Shown here: one piece after another, positions 41,988 through 50,074 of the stretch
Layout: each line of letters starts with the position of its first letter
Numbering within the stretch: the first letter of the stretch is position 1
Assembly (NCBI RefSeq): GCF_022012335.1
Contig: NZ_JAKLTO010000002.1
Coordinates: 372,001 to 436,000, forward strand
Reading direction: 5' to 3'
DNA length: 64,000 nt
Source: Flavobacterium sp. SM15
Lineage (GTDB): Bacteria > Bacteroidota > Bacteroidia > Flavobacteriales > Flavobacteriaceae
Notes under the pieces: model-generated
The model's input: only the letters and a program-made list of their open reading frames with translations
Database searches by the model: none
What the model was told of the DNA's origin: nothing
Position numbers and translations under genes: made by a program

Positions 41988-42638
41988 TTAAATTTTTCGT
42001 TTGTTGTTTCGTTTCAAGGCAAGGCGGTATTCCGCCAGAATGATTTTTACATCATCGGCCATTTCGTTGTGAAGATCGGCTGCAGAAATCGTATTATAGC
42101 CTTCTTTGTACTCCTCTTCTCCTTTTTTGTTTTTACCTTTTCGTCCGCGGAGATTTCGATCTTTATCAATGATGAACACATTAGAAGTTGCCAGGTTCCC
42201 ATTTAACCCGCCCACTAAATTCAATTTCGAATAATATGTTTTTATTTCTTCGGGTGAAGCAAACACATAATGCCAATGCGACAGATCAGAAACCGCGCCC
42301 AATTCAGCAGTTATTTGATTTGCTTCTTTTTCAGTTCCGGTCGGTACAATCATCACTACTTGAAAATCTGAAAAATCTTTATTTTTATTATAGATTTTCT
42401 GATCCAAATTAAAAGCATTCCCTTTCTCACGCAAAAGCTCATAGCCCGGAAACCCCAAAATGGTAATTTTTTCCTGAAGCTTTATTGACTCTCCTTCTGC
42501 AGTTTTAAAATTAACAAGCTCCGGAACATTCGGAGTTACCGTTGGTAAGGTCACAAAATTGTTAACCCCGGAAGCAAAAAAAAGATACGCACAAATGGGT
42601 AGCGCAAACAAAACGGTTAATACAATATATTTTTTCAT
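41988..42638 (-). CDS. SCO-like thioredoxin-fold protein lacking the cysteine pair
   Basis: This 216-residue protein has an N-terminal anchor (about 5-22) and a SCO/thioredoxin-like core. It reads VPELVNFKTAEGESIKLQEKITILGFPGYELLREKG. Where SCO1 has CxxxC, this protein has ILGFPGYELL, and I see no CxxC elsewhere in the core; the only cysteine is in the signal segment. It could therefore not bind copper in the SCO way. The C-terminus is basic (RLALKRNNKRKI). The ATG at 42638 was chosen over a TTG 9 nt upstream. It is co-transcribed with SCO1. Confidence 0.75.
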   Translation of the reverse strand: MKKYIVLTVLFALPICAYLFFASGVNNFVTLPTVTPNVPELVNFKTAEGESIKLQEKITILGFPGYELLREKGNAFNLDQKIYNKNKDFSDFQVVMIVPTGTEKEANQITAELGAVSDLSHWHYVFASPEEIKTYYSKLNLVGGLNGNLATSNVFIIDKDRNLRGRKGKNKKGEEEYKEGYNTISAADLHNEMADDVKIILAEYRLALKRNNKRKI

Positions 42639-42669
42639 CACATTCAAATTCTTTCGGGTACAAAAATAA

Positions 42670-42697
42670 AAAAAGGCACGCTAATGCGTGCCTTTTT
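42670..42697 (-). terminator. Terminator inside the oxidase run
   Basis: A 12-bp stem (42670-42681 with 42686-42697, AAAAAGGCACGC/GCGTGCCTTTTT, loop TAAT) is followed by T's on the minus strand. It lies 18 bp beyond the subunit IV stop and before the SCO-like gene, so the run is split in two parts at this point. Confidence 0.88.
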
Positions 42698-42714
42698 AAT
42701 CGTTAAATATATTA

Positions 42715-43065
42715 TTAAAATATCCACTTATAGTGTGATGTTTTAAATACATCGTAAACATAATTTCCTTCAACTAGTAAAATGAACACTAAATAAAGGA
42801 TAAGGAACACAAGTGGCCCGACAATAGACCATCTTAAGTTACTTTTCTCTCCCTCTAAGTGCATGAAAGCCCACATGATGTAGTATGCTTTAACCACCGT
42901 TAAGATGATGAAGATCCAGTTTAATAAATTCATTGACAAAAGATTTGTCATGTATAAGGAATGAGGTCTTACAATACCTAAAGCTACCTCTACAATTGTA
43001 ACTACAGAAAGGAATGCAAATACGCCCCAAATTCTTTTTACGTTAGATTCGTGTGAATGTCCCAT
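42715..43065 (-). CDS. Cytochrome c oxidase subunit IV-type protein
   Basis: This 116-residue membrane protein has three hydrophobic segments (about 12-32, 40-65 and 80-100). It begins MGHSHESNVKRIWGVFAFLSVVTIVEVALGI, and ends EGNYVYDVFKTSHYKWIF. The pattern KAYYIMWAFMHLEGEKSNLRW is typical of the small subunit IV (CtaF-type) of caa3-like oxidases in Bacteroidota. It is 18 bp downstream of the larger subunit III gene. A terminator follows. Confidence 0.85.
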   Translation of the reverse strand: MGHSHESNVKRIWGVFAFLSVVTIVEVALGIVRPHSLYMTNLLSMNLLNWIFIILTVVKAYYIMWAFMHLEGEKSNLRWSIVGPLVFLILYLVFILLVEGNYVYDVFKTSHYKWIF

Positions 43066-43083
43066 TTTTAAATCTTTTGAAAA

Positions 43084-44061
43084 TTAAACTAAATAGAAGA
43101 ATGTAAATACGAACACCCATACTAAATCTACAAAGTGCCAGTACAATCCAACTTTTTCTACCATCTCATAACTTCTTCTCTTCTCGTATGTCCCAACAAT
43201 AACATTTAGGAAAATGATGATATTAATAATAATACCTGAGAATACGTGGAATCCGTGGAAACCAGTAATAAAGAAGAAGAAGTTTGCAAACAATTTATGT
43301 CCGTATTCGTTGCGGTACATGTTTGCACCTTCAACAACCAATTTCGCTTCTTTAAGACGCTCTAAAGACTGCTCTCTTGATAAAACTGTTTTCTTTTTAT
43401 CTTTAGTAATTACCTCAGTTCTTACTAAAATATCAGGATTAGCTTTGAAACCTTCAACAACTTCCTCTACTGAATAAGTAGGAACTGTCTCACCGCTCAC
43501 AAACCAAACTCCTGTATTTTTTTCTTTTTGAATTCTCTCTTTAGGCAATACCTTAGCAAAATCAGCTAAAGCTACACGCTCACCTTCTCTGTTTACAAAC
43601 TGAAGCATAGAACCACCTCTTGTTTCAATAGCTCCGTGAGAACCCTGAATGAAGTTTTTCCATTCCCAAGCCTGCGACCCAACGAAGATCAAACCTCCAA
43701 CGATAGTCAGAAGCATGTAAACCGCAACTTTTGTTTTTTGTAATTTATGACCTGCATCTACGGCTAAAACCATGGTTACAGAAGAGAAAATTAAGACGAA
43801 TGTCATTAAAGCCACATAATACATTGGCGCATCAACACCGTGTAAAAAAGGAAAGTGAGTAAACACTTCGTCGGCAATTGGCCAAGTTTCAATGAATTTA
43901 AATCTTGAAAAACCGTAAGCAGCAATAAATCCTGAAAAGGTTAAAGCATCTGATACGATGAAAAACCACATCATCATTTTGCCATAACTTGCTCCCATTG
44001 GCTCGTTTCCGCCATCCCAAGTTTTTCCGTTAGTAGCTGTTGTAGTAACTGTCGCTCCCAT
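43084..44061 (-). CDS. Cytochrome c oxidase subunit III with large loop insert
   Basis: This 325-residue subunit III has transmembrane helices in the N-terminal half (about 25-150) and C-terminal half (about 255-325). The cofactor-side signatures are FIVSDALTFSGFI, and FFFITGFHGFHVFSGIIINIIIF, then GLYWHFVDLVWVFVFTFFYL. Between them is a charged region (about 155-255) with no hydrophobic segments that subunit III normally lacks. The ATG at 44061 starts MGATVTTTATNG; a longer frame to 44145 overlaps the previous gene's start region and was rejected. It lies 44 bp after the shorter subunit III gene. Confidence 0.9.
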   Translation of the reverse strand: MGATVTTTATNGKTWDGGNEPMGASYGKMMMWFFIVSDALTFSGFIAAYGFSRFKFIETWPIADEVFTHFPFLHGVDAPMYYVALMTFVLIFSSVTMVLAVDAGHKLQKTKVAVYMLLTIVGGLIFVGSQAWEWKNFIQGSHGAIETRGGSMLQFVNREGERVALADFAKVLPKERIQKEKNTGVWFVSGETVPTYSVEEVVEGFKANPDILVRTEVITKDKKKTVLSREQSLERLKEAKLVVEGANMYRNEYGHKLFANFFFFITGFHGFHVFSGIIINIIIFLNVIVGTYEKRRSYEMVEKVGLYWHFVDLVWVFVFTFFYLV

Positions 44062-44105
44062 TGTAAAGTTATTTGTTAAAAAGTTCCCAAATTTACATTT
44101 TTTTT

Positions 44106-44687
44106 CTATTTGTAGAAATAGAAAAATAAAAACAAGTAGACCCAAAGAAAATCAAGAAAGTGCCAAAACATCGCACCAAGCTCAATACCAAGGGTTTGAC
44201 CCGAATTGTATTTTTGTTTAAAATGATTATAAATTATAATTAAAAGTGCGATTAGCCCCCCAAAAAGGTGCGCCAAGTGCACAATTACCACCACATAAAG
44301 AAAAGAAGTTGTGATTGTACTCTCGCTTCCAGTGAAGAAATAACCTGCTTCAATTACCTGACTAAAACCTTCAAATTGCAGCACCACAAAACCAACCCCT
44401 AAAACCAATGTTCCCAAAAGATATAACGTGGTAGCTTTATGCTTGTCATTCTGAATCGATTTTTTTGCCAAATGAAAGGTAAGACTGCTCAACAACATCA
44501 CTACCGTACTCCCAATAAAAGCAGAAGGCAACACAAAGTCGTTCAACCAATCCGGTCGTGATTTACTGATTACATAAGCACTGGTCAAACCGGCAAAAAC
44601 CATCACTATACTGATCATTGCGAACCATAGCAGCATTTTATAGCTTCTGGCTTTTCGCTCCTGATGCTCCTGAATTGTCATTTCCAT
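44106..44687 (-). CDS. Cytochrome c oxidase subunit III (short)
   Basis: This 193-residue integral membrane protein has five transmembrane segments. The subunit III signatures are SAYVISKSRPDWLNDFVLPSAFIGSTVVMLLSS and LAHLFGGLIALLIIIYNHF, then GIELGAMFWHFLDFLWVYLFLFFYFYK with conserved His and Glu. The two neighbouring subunit III-type proteins probably belong to the same oxidase, as in other Flavobacteria. It lies 3 bp after cyoE. Confidence 0.92.
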   Translation of the reverse strand: MEMTIQEHQERKARSYKMLLWFAMISIVMVFAGLTSAYVISKSRPDWLNDFVLPSAFIGSTVVMLLSSLTFHLAKKSIQNDKHKATTLYLLGTLVLGVGFVVLQFEGFSQVIEAGYFFTGSESTITTSFLYVVVIVHLAHLFGGLIALLIIIYNHFKQKYNSGQTLGIELGAMFWHFLDFLWVYLFLFFYFYK

Positions 44688-44690
44688 ATT

Positions 44691-45605
44691 CTATCGTAAA
44701 AATTTATCTGCAACATATATTACCTGCAACAACGAGATGTAAGATACACTTACCAACATCAGGGTTTTTGCTGTTTTTTCATCCATTTTCCTGTACAGCT
44801 TTATTGCAAAATACAACATCCAAAGCCCAAGAAGCAACACCAAAGCAGCCGCAACATAGCTCAATTTCAATTCTCCTGTAAATCCGATTACCGGAATTAA
44901 GGAAGCTATAATCAGCCAAATCGTATACAAAATGGTTTGCAAAGCAGTTTTCTTGTCTTGTTTCCCGGTAGGCAACATAAAAAAACCGGCTTTTTCATAA
45001 TCTTTATACAAAAACCAACCAATTGCCCAAAAATGAGGGAATTGCCAGAAAAACTGAATCAAAAACAAGGTTCCTGCTTCGATACCAAAGTGATTGGTCG
45101 CCGCTACCCACCCCAACATAAAAGGGATCGCGCCCGGAAAGGCACCAACAAAAACCGAAAGCGGCGTCAAGGTTTTCAAAGGAGTATAAACACAGGTATA
45201 AAGAAAGATCGATATTGCACCGAACATTGCTGTTTTAGGGTTGATTGAATACAAAATAGACAATCCAAGCAAGGTAAGCACAACTCCTAAAACAAAGGCA
45301 TTTTGCTTAGAAATTCTACCCGAAGGTAAAGGACGATTTTTAGTTCTGTCCATTAACGCATCCAAATCAATTTCTATAATTTGGTTAAAAACATTGGAAG
45401 CCCCAACCATACAGTAACCGCCAATTCCCAAAAGCAAAAAAGTTACCCAATCAAAGGGAAACTCCTCAGAAATTCCTAAAAGATAACCCACAATTGAAGA
45501 AAACACAACACTAACAGCCAATCCAGCCTTAGTGATTTCTTTAAAATCCGTAAAAAGCGTTACTATTGAAAAGGATTTTTCGGAAGTATTCAAAATGGTT
45601 TTCAT
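44691..45605 (-). CDS. cyoE: Protoheme IX farnesyltransferase
   Basis: This 304-residue polytopic enzyme attaches a farnesyl tail to heme b to make heme O for the oxidase. It belongs to the UbiA-type prenyltransferases with the first aspartate-rich motif NQIIEIDLDALMDRTKNRPLPSGRI (Asp-X3-Asp, about 76-100). There are about eight hydrophobic helices and the second conserved loop near KDYEKAGFFMLPTG. It heads the minus-strand oxidase run and is followed after 3 bp by subunit III. Confidence 0.95.
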   Translation of the reverse strand: MKTILNTSEKSFSIVTLFTDFKEITKAGLAVSVVFSSIVGYLLGISEEFPFDWVTFLLLGIGGYCMVGASNVFNQIIEIDLDALMDRTKNRPLPSGRISKQNAFVLGVVLTLLGLSILYSINPKTAMFGAISIFLYTCVYTPLKTLTPLSVFVGAFPGAIPFMLGWVAATNHFGIEAGTLFLIQFFWQFPHFWAIGWFLYKDYEKAGFFMLPTGKQDKKTALQTILYTIWLIIASLIPVIGFTGELKLSYVAAALVLLLGLWMLYFAIKLYRKMDEKTAKTLMLVSVSYISLLQVIYVADKFLR

Positions 45606-45696
45606 TTATCTTTTTAAGTGGCGCAAATATACTTCAAAAAATAGATTTTCTCAAAAGCAACCACTTAAAATGAAGCCCGCAAGCAATATTTAACAA

Positions 45697-45722
45697 AAAA
45701 GGCAGGCTTTCGCCCACCTTTT
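45697..45722 (-). terminator. Terminator after the SRPBCC gene
   Basis: An 11-bp stem (45697-45707 with 45712-45722) with two tandem G-U pairs on the minus strand, loop GAAA, is followed by T's. It overlaps the stop region of the SRPBCC gene (45724). Confidence 0.75.
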
Positions 45723-45723
45723 C

Positions 45724-46272
45724 TTATTTTTCCAAGATCACTTTCAAATCATTTAACCCTGTTTCAAGCGCTCCGCCTATTTCTTTGTTCATATCAAAAG
45801 TCAGCATCATCAGATTCATCGGATAATCCATATGCCCTTTAAAACCCCAGCGCACAATAGTTTGATTGGCCGGATTCGAAGATAAAGGCTCTGTAGTAAA
45901 AAAAGCTTTGTCCTCAGCTTCAAACGGCTCTTTAAAATGCAATTTCATGTCGATGCGGTCCATCTCGGCAATTTTCACAATTTCCTGTTCTCCTTTACCA
46001 ACTTCAGGATTGGTACTTTCCCAGGCATACACAAAACCAACTTCGCCGTCAGTTCCTTTGTACTCTTTTTTCATTTGAGGATCTTTTCGGTTCCAAACAC
46101 TAAAATGATCCTGATTTTTGACCAATTTAATGTAACTGAACACTTCGGCCTCAGGTTTATTAATGATCACCTCTCTCTCAACAGCAAAATCTTTCTTGAC
46201 AAACAAACCGGCGATTAACAGAATCCCGATAACCGCAACAATAAATAAAAGTAATTTTTTTAAAATTCCCAT
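45724..46272 (-). CDS. SRPBCC (START-like) family protein, membrane-anchored
   Basis: This 182-residue protein has an N-terminal transmembrane anchor (about 5-23) and a polyketide-cyclase/dehydrase-type lipid-binding domain (about 30-180). The domain reads VEREVIINKPEAEVFSYIKLVKNQDHFSVWNRKDPQMKKEYKGTDGEVGFVYAWESTNPEVGKGEQEI. Such domains bind hydrophobic ligands in a deep pocket; the ligand here is unknown. It stands alone between cyoE and remB. Confidence 0.85.
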   Translation of the reverse strand: MGILKKLLLFIVAVIGILLIAGLFVKKDFAVEREVIINKPEAEVFSYIKLVKNQDHFSVWNRKDPQMKKEYKGTDGEVGFVYAWESTNPEVGKGEQEIVKIAEMDRIDMKLHFKEPFEAEDKAFFTTEPLSSNPANQTIVRWGFKGHMDYPMNLMMLTFDMNKEIGGALETGLNDLKVILEK

Positions 46273-46329
46273 AGATTCGTTTTTTAAAAAGTTAACGCTT
46301 AAATATAGGAATTAATTTTCAAATTTTAC

Positions 46330-48444
46330 TTAAAAATCATAATACCAGTTAAATAAGTCGGAACGCAATCCAATTGAAAACCATGTGGTATTCGATTTAA
46401 TCGTAGTTGCTGTCTCTTTAGTTGGGTCGAAATTTCTGAAAATTAAATTCCCAAACACCTTAAGATTCATGGTTGGATTTACGGTATAACCGGCCATCAA
46501 ATCAGCTACCATAATATTGGTTTTATTTCCCTGAGCGATTTTCACCCCACTGTCTGCATAACGTTCATCTTCATAATTACGATAAATATCTCCACCATAG
46601 TTTGTTCCGGGTCCGGCACTTTCATAATCAAAACCTTTTATCCCGTAAACCAATTTTGCCTCTGCAAACCAGCGCTGTTTGTAAAAACGACCAATTGCAA
46701 CGACCTCTCTGAAATTAGCTCCCCATAAGTGCCCCATACTTTGGTTGTTATGACCATAATTTGTTACGATACTACTGTGAGAATACACATAAGGACGAAC
46801 ATGATTGTATTCCATCTGAAGCATCAGGTTTTTTACATTGAACGCATCATAGTACTTCCCCCCTAACTGATATCCAAATTTATTTTTCCAGCTTTGCCCG
46901 CTTCCTGTCATATCACCCAAAGAAAATTCATCCAGTAAAAACTGACCGTATAGATTCACTTTACTGTTCCATTTGTACTTGGAAGTTAAACCCAAAGTAG
47001 CATTACCACTTCGCGATGAAGAAGAAAACTCTACAGATCTGTAAAAAATGATCGGATTGACAAAATTCAAATCAAAACCTCTATCGTTAGTGTTGGTCCA
47101 GATTACCGATTCAAAAAAACCAACATTCAAGCGCTTAGAAGCATTCCAACTCAAATAGTGATTGGCCATATACTTTGTGGCATAGGTTTTATCAACGGTA
47201 ACCGCATCACGAACATCCTTGAGCCACATATAGGTATTGGTATATTTTATTTTCCAGAATGTGGTATTGATTTTAAAGAAAGGATACGGGCTGGCGACAT
47301 CACTGGTTAAAAGCGAACGATAACCATCTCCAATAAAATTCCTTCCGTAACCTAACTGAAGATTAATCATATCACTAGGCTTGTAAGTGATGTTTGCTTC
47401 GGCAGAAGGAAAATCGAAAGCGTCTTTCTTAAATTCTTTTGCAATTCCAACACCAGGAATAATTGCCGGATTTCCTCCCGAAGGACGAATCGAACGTGCA
47501 TAATCATTATAGTAACCCGCAAATCGGCCTTGGCTTTCAAAAATCGAAGTAGAAAAAAACAATTCTTTCCCTAAAGCTCCTTGAATCTGAATTCCTCGGG
47601 TGTTTACAAATGTATTGTCTACATCATCACGGTCAAAATCTTTTCCTAGGCGAAAATCAAAAATAGGATTCATCGTAAACCAATACTGTTCGCCCTGAAT
47701 CGCCACCAGATTTTCATTCCAAAGCTTTCTTCCCCACCAGGACTGAACCGGTTTCATGTTTTGTTGGTAAACCGCATTCAAATCATAATACTTAGAAACT
47801 TCAGCATACGAATAAGGCTTAGAAGCTGTGTGATTGTTACTCCCTACCACATTTAGTGCCGCATCAAAAATTCCGTAGTTGTTGTGCGTAAAAGGCAAAT
47901 TCAGATAACTCTTAAACTGAGGGTTATTGAATTTTTTGTAAACGATGGTTTCGTACTCCTTTGATTCGGTATTAGGATCAATCGTTTTTTCTTTTTTATT
48001 ACGAACATCCTCCACAATTGCTTCAGCACCAAATGGAGAAGGCTTAACCAAAGGAATCGCAATTTTTATAGAATACCTAGCATAAGTAGGTTTCCCAGCA
48101 TATTTTGCAGGCTCCACTTTAGGAAGTATTGAAAAGACACGTTTGGTTTCATCAACCAAACTCTTCTCGGCTGCATCTGCATAAAGCACTTTAAAAGTAC
48201 CCGTAGTATCCACCTCAAAAAGTGCAATAATACTTCCTTTGTAATTTTTTGCTTTTACCTCTTCCGGGCAATTGAACTTTTCAAAAACAAAATTTTGAAG
48301 GGTATTATAAAAACAAGCTTCCTGTTGTTCTGCTCTACTAGAAGCACATTCCGGAAACAAAGGAAATTGTTCCCTTTGACCGGTTTGGGCCGAAAGGGTT
48401 TGAAAAAAACCTAAAACAAGAAGTAATCGTAAAAAATTGTTCAT
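46330..48444 (-). CDS. remB: Gliding motility protein RemB
   Basis: This 704-residue outer membrane protein has a signal peptide (MNNFLRLLLVLGFFQTLSAQ). An N-terminal periplasmic part has a TonB-C-like fold (about 30-135; FPLFPECASSRAEQQEACFYNTLQ, IIALFEVDTTGTFKVLYA). A long barrel-like C-terminal part ends GLRSDLFNWYYDF. RemB of Flavobacterium johnsoniae is needed for full gliding. The assignment rests on sequence pattern and on the neighbours deoC, vanZ, gcvH and sprA, in the same order as I recall from F. johnsoniae. It lies 15 bp after deoC. Confidence 0.8.
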   Translation of the reverse strand: MNNFLRLLLVLGFFQTLSAQTGQREQFPLFPECASSRAEQQEACFYNTLQNFVFEKFNCPEEVKAKNYKGSIIALFEVDTTGTFKVLYADAAEKSLVDETKRVFSILPKVEPAKYAGKPTYARYSIKIAIPLVKPSPFGAEAIVEDVRNKKEKTIDPNTESKEYETIVYKKFNNPQFKSYLNLPFTHNNYGIFDAALNVVGSNNHTASKPYSYAEVSKYYDLNAVYQQNMKPVQSWWGRKLWNENLVAIQGEQYWFTMNPIFDFRLGKDFDRDDVDNTFVNTRGIQIQGALGKELFFSTSIFESQGRFAGYYNDYARSIRPSGGNPAIIPGVGIAKEFKKDAFDFPSAEANITYKPSDMINLQLGYGRNFIGDGYRSLLTSDVASPYPFFKINTTFWKIKYTNTYMWLKDVRDAVTVDKTYATKYMANHYLSWNASKRLNVGFFESVIWTNTNDRGFDLNFVNPIIFYRSVEFSSSSRSGNATLGLTSKYKWNSKVNLYGQFLLDEFSLGDMTGSGQSWKNKFGYQLGGKYYDAFNVKNLMLQMEYNHVRPYVYSHSSIVTNYGHNNQSMGHLWGANFREVVAIGRFYKQRWFAEAKLVYGIKGFDYESAGPGTNYGGDIYRNYEDERYADSGVKIAQGNKTNIMVADLMAGYTVNPTMNLKVFGNLIFRNFDPTKETATTIKSNTTWFSIGLRSDLFNWYYDF

Positions 48445-48459
48445 TTAACCGAAATAAAA

Positions 48460-49203
48460 TTAGTATTCGTTTTTTGCAGTTCCACCATCTGCTATAGCTT
48501 TAGCCGACGATGTCCCGATTCGTTTTACACCCAGCTGAATCATTTCAACCGCTTCCTCATAGGTTCTAACACCTCCGGCAGCTTTAACCGGCAATGGAAA
48601 AGAATTTTCAACCATTAGTTTTATAGCAGCAACAGTGGCTCCGTTGGGCAAACCTCCTTCAGTTTTATAAAAACCGGTTGATGATTTGACAAAAACCGAT
48701 TCGTAGTGCGATTCTTTAAAATGTGCCAAAACAACATTTTTAATTAAAGCCGATAACTGAACGATTTGATGCTCGTTTAAGGCCGCGACTTCAATAATCC
48801 ATTTTACTATTTTATGATGTTCAAGCCCCAAACGTGTTCCTTCAAAAACTTGTTTTTTCACCAAATCGGTTTGACCACTTATGAATGCTTGGTAATCTAT
48901 CACAAAATCCAAATCATCTGCTCCATCCTTAATAGCCTGATTAGCTTCTTTAAGCTTATCTTCAAGAAGGCCATTACCCTCCGGAAAATCAATAACGGTT
49001 CCAATGGTTACTTTAGAGTGCACATTGGAAATCATTTCCTTAGCCATTGCCACCATATCGGGACGAATCATTATGAGTTTGAAGCGCTCGTCAATAGCTT
49101 CCTGAACAAAATTTATCACCACCTCCCGGTTCTCAGCTTTGGTCAATCCTGCCTGAGAAGCTGTTTTCAAATAAGTCGAATCTAAATACTGTCTAATATC
49201 CAT
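48460..49203 (-). CDS. deoC: Deoxyribose-phosphate aldolase
   Basis: This 247-residue TIM-barrel aldolase splits 2-deoxyribose 5-phosphate into glyceraldehyde 3-phosphate and acetaldehyde in deoxynucleoside catabolism. Active-site lysines are in VKSSTGF and VKAAGGVRTYEEA; TIGTVIDFPEGNG is also typical. Length is normal. A terminator separates it from vanZ upstream. The gliding gene remB follows closely. Confidence 0.95.
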   Translation of the reverse strand: MDIRQYLDSTYLKTASQAGLTKAENREVVINFVQEAIDERFKLIMIRPDMVAMAKEMISNVHSKVTIGTVIDFPEGNGLLEDKLKEANQAIKDGADDLDFVIDYQAFISGQTDLVKKQVFEGTRLGLEHHKIVKWIIEVAALNEHQIVQLSALIKNVVLAHFKESHYESVFVKSSTGFYKTEGGLPNGATVAAIKLMVENSFPLPVKAAGGVRTYEEAVEMIQLGVKRIGTSSAKAIADGGTAKNEY

Positions 49204-49220
49204 GCGCTAAAAATAAAAAA

Positions 49221-49238
49221 ATCCCACCGAAGTGGGAT
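49221..49238 (-). terminator. Terminator after the vanZ-like gene
   Basis: A 7-bp stem (49221-49227 with 49232-49238, ATCCCAC/GTGGGAT) is followed by seven T's on the minus strand. It lies between the vanZ stop and the deoC start, so the gcvH-vanZ and deoC-remB units are separate. Confidence 0.85.
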
Positions 49239-49255
49239 CATTATTTGCTTTTATT

Positions 49256-49645
49256 TTATTCATTGAAGCTTTTCGCTTTTCGGTAACGTTCTACCATTAC
49301 AATCGTTATAATAGCCAATGCGCTCCCGGTGAGGTTCGCTAAAACGTCTTTAAAATCTGCGTGACGGTTCTGCGTAAAAAGTTCTTGACAAACTTCAATC
49401 AGGCATCCGTAAAAAAGAGCAGACAAAAAAACCCACATTAACTTTTGAATCCTTGTCCTTTCATGGAATTTTCTGGAAACAAATCGGAACCACAAAACAG
49501 TAAAGACAAAGTAGAAAAAAGCATGAATCAGCTTATCTTTTGCAAATAAGGGAACACTCGGAATTTTACTTGCGCTCACAAAACAGGCAATTGCAATTAA
49601 AATCGTCCAGAGAAATGCCGTTACAAAAGGCTTTTTATGCTCCAA
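49256..49645 (-). CDS. VanZ-family membrane protein
   Basis: This 129-residue membrane protein has four hydrophobic segments (about 8-25, 37-55, 68-85 and 95-115). The VanZ signature is present: [19 protein letters not shown] and [35 protein letters not shown]. The family is named after a teicoplanin-resistance protein, but chromosomal members in Flavobacteria are of unknown function. Its start overlaps the gcvH stop by 11 bp. Confidence 0.9.
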   Translation of the reverse strand: MEHKKPFVTAFLWTILIAIACFVSASKIPSVPLFAKDKLIHAFFYFVFTVLWFRFVSRKFHERTRIQKLMWVFLSALFYGCLIEVCQELFTQNRHADFKDVLANLTGSALAIITIVMVERYRKAKSFNE

Positions 49646-50015
49646 TTAATTCTTTGTAAGCGTCTGCAGACAATAAAGAATCCACTTCCGATCTATCAGA
49701 AATTTTAACTTTTACCATCCAACCTTTACCATAAGCATCAGAATTTACAGCCTCAGGAGTAGTTTCCAATTCTTCATTGAACTCAATAATCTCCCCTGAA
49801 AGAGGTAAAAACAAATCTGAAACCGTTTTAACCGCTTCCACAGTTCCGAAAACTTCATCTTTAGCCAAGGTCTGGTCTAAAGTTTCCACTTCTACATAAA
49901 CGATGTCCCCTAATTCTTTTTGTGCAAAATCAGTAATTCCTACTGTTGCAATATTGCCTTCAAGGCTAACCCATTCGTGATCTTTTGTGTACTTTAAATT
50001 CGCTGGTATATTCAT
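49635..50015 (-). CDS. gcvH: Glycine cleavage system H protein
   Basis: This 126-residue lipoyl-carrier protein shuttles the aminomethyl group in glycine cleavage. The lipoylation site is the lysine in [12 protein letters not shown], with [10 protein letters not shown] before and GKGWMVKVK after, as in all H proteins. Length is typical. No gcvT or gcvP is in the window. It lies 59 bp downstream of sprA and overlaps vanZ. Confidence 0.96.
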   Translation of the reverse strand: MNIPANLKYTKDHEWVSLEGNIATVGITDFAQKELGDIVYVEVETLDQTLAKDEVFGTVEAVKTVSDLFLPLSGEIIEFNEELETTPEAVNSDAYGKGWMVKVKISDRSEVDSLLSADAYKELIGA

Positions 50016-50074
50016 TGTGTTTATTTTTTTGACAAATGTAATTTATTCGAGTTAACTATAAAACGATTTCTTTG

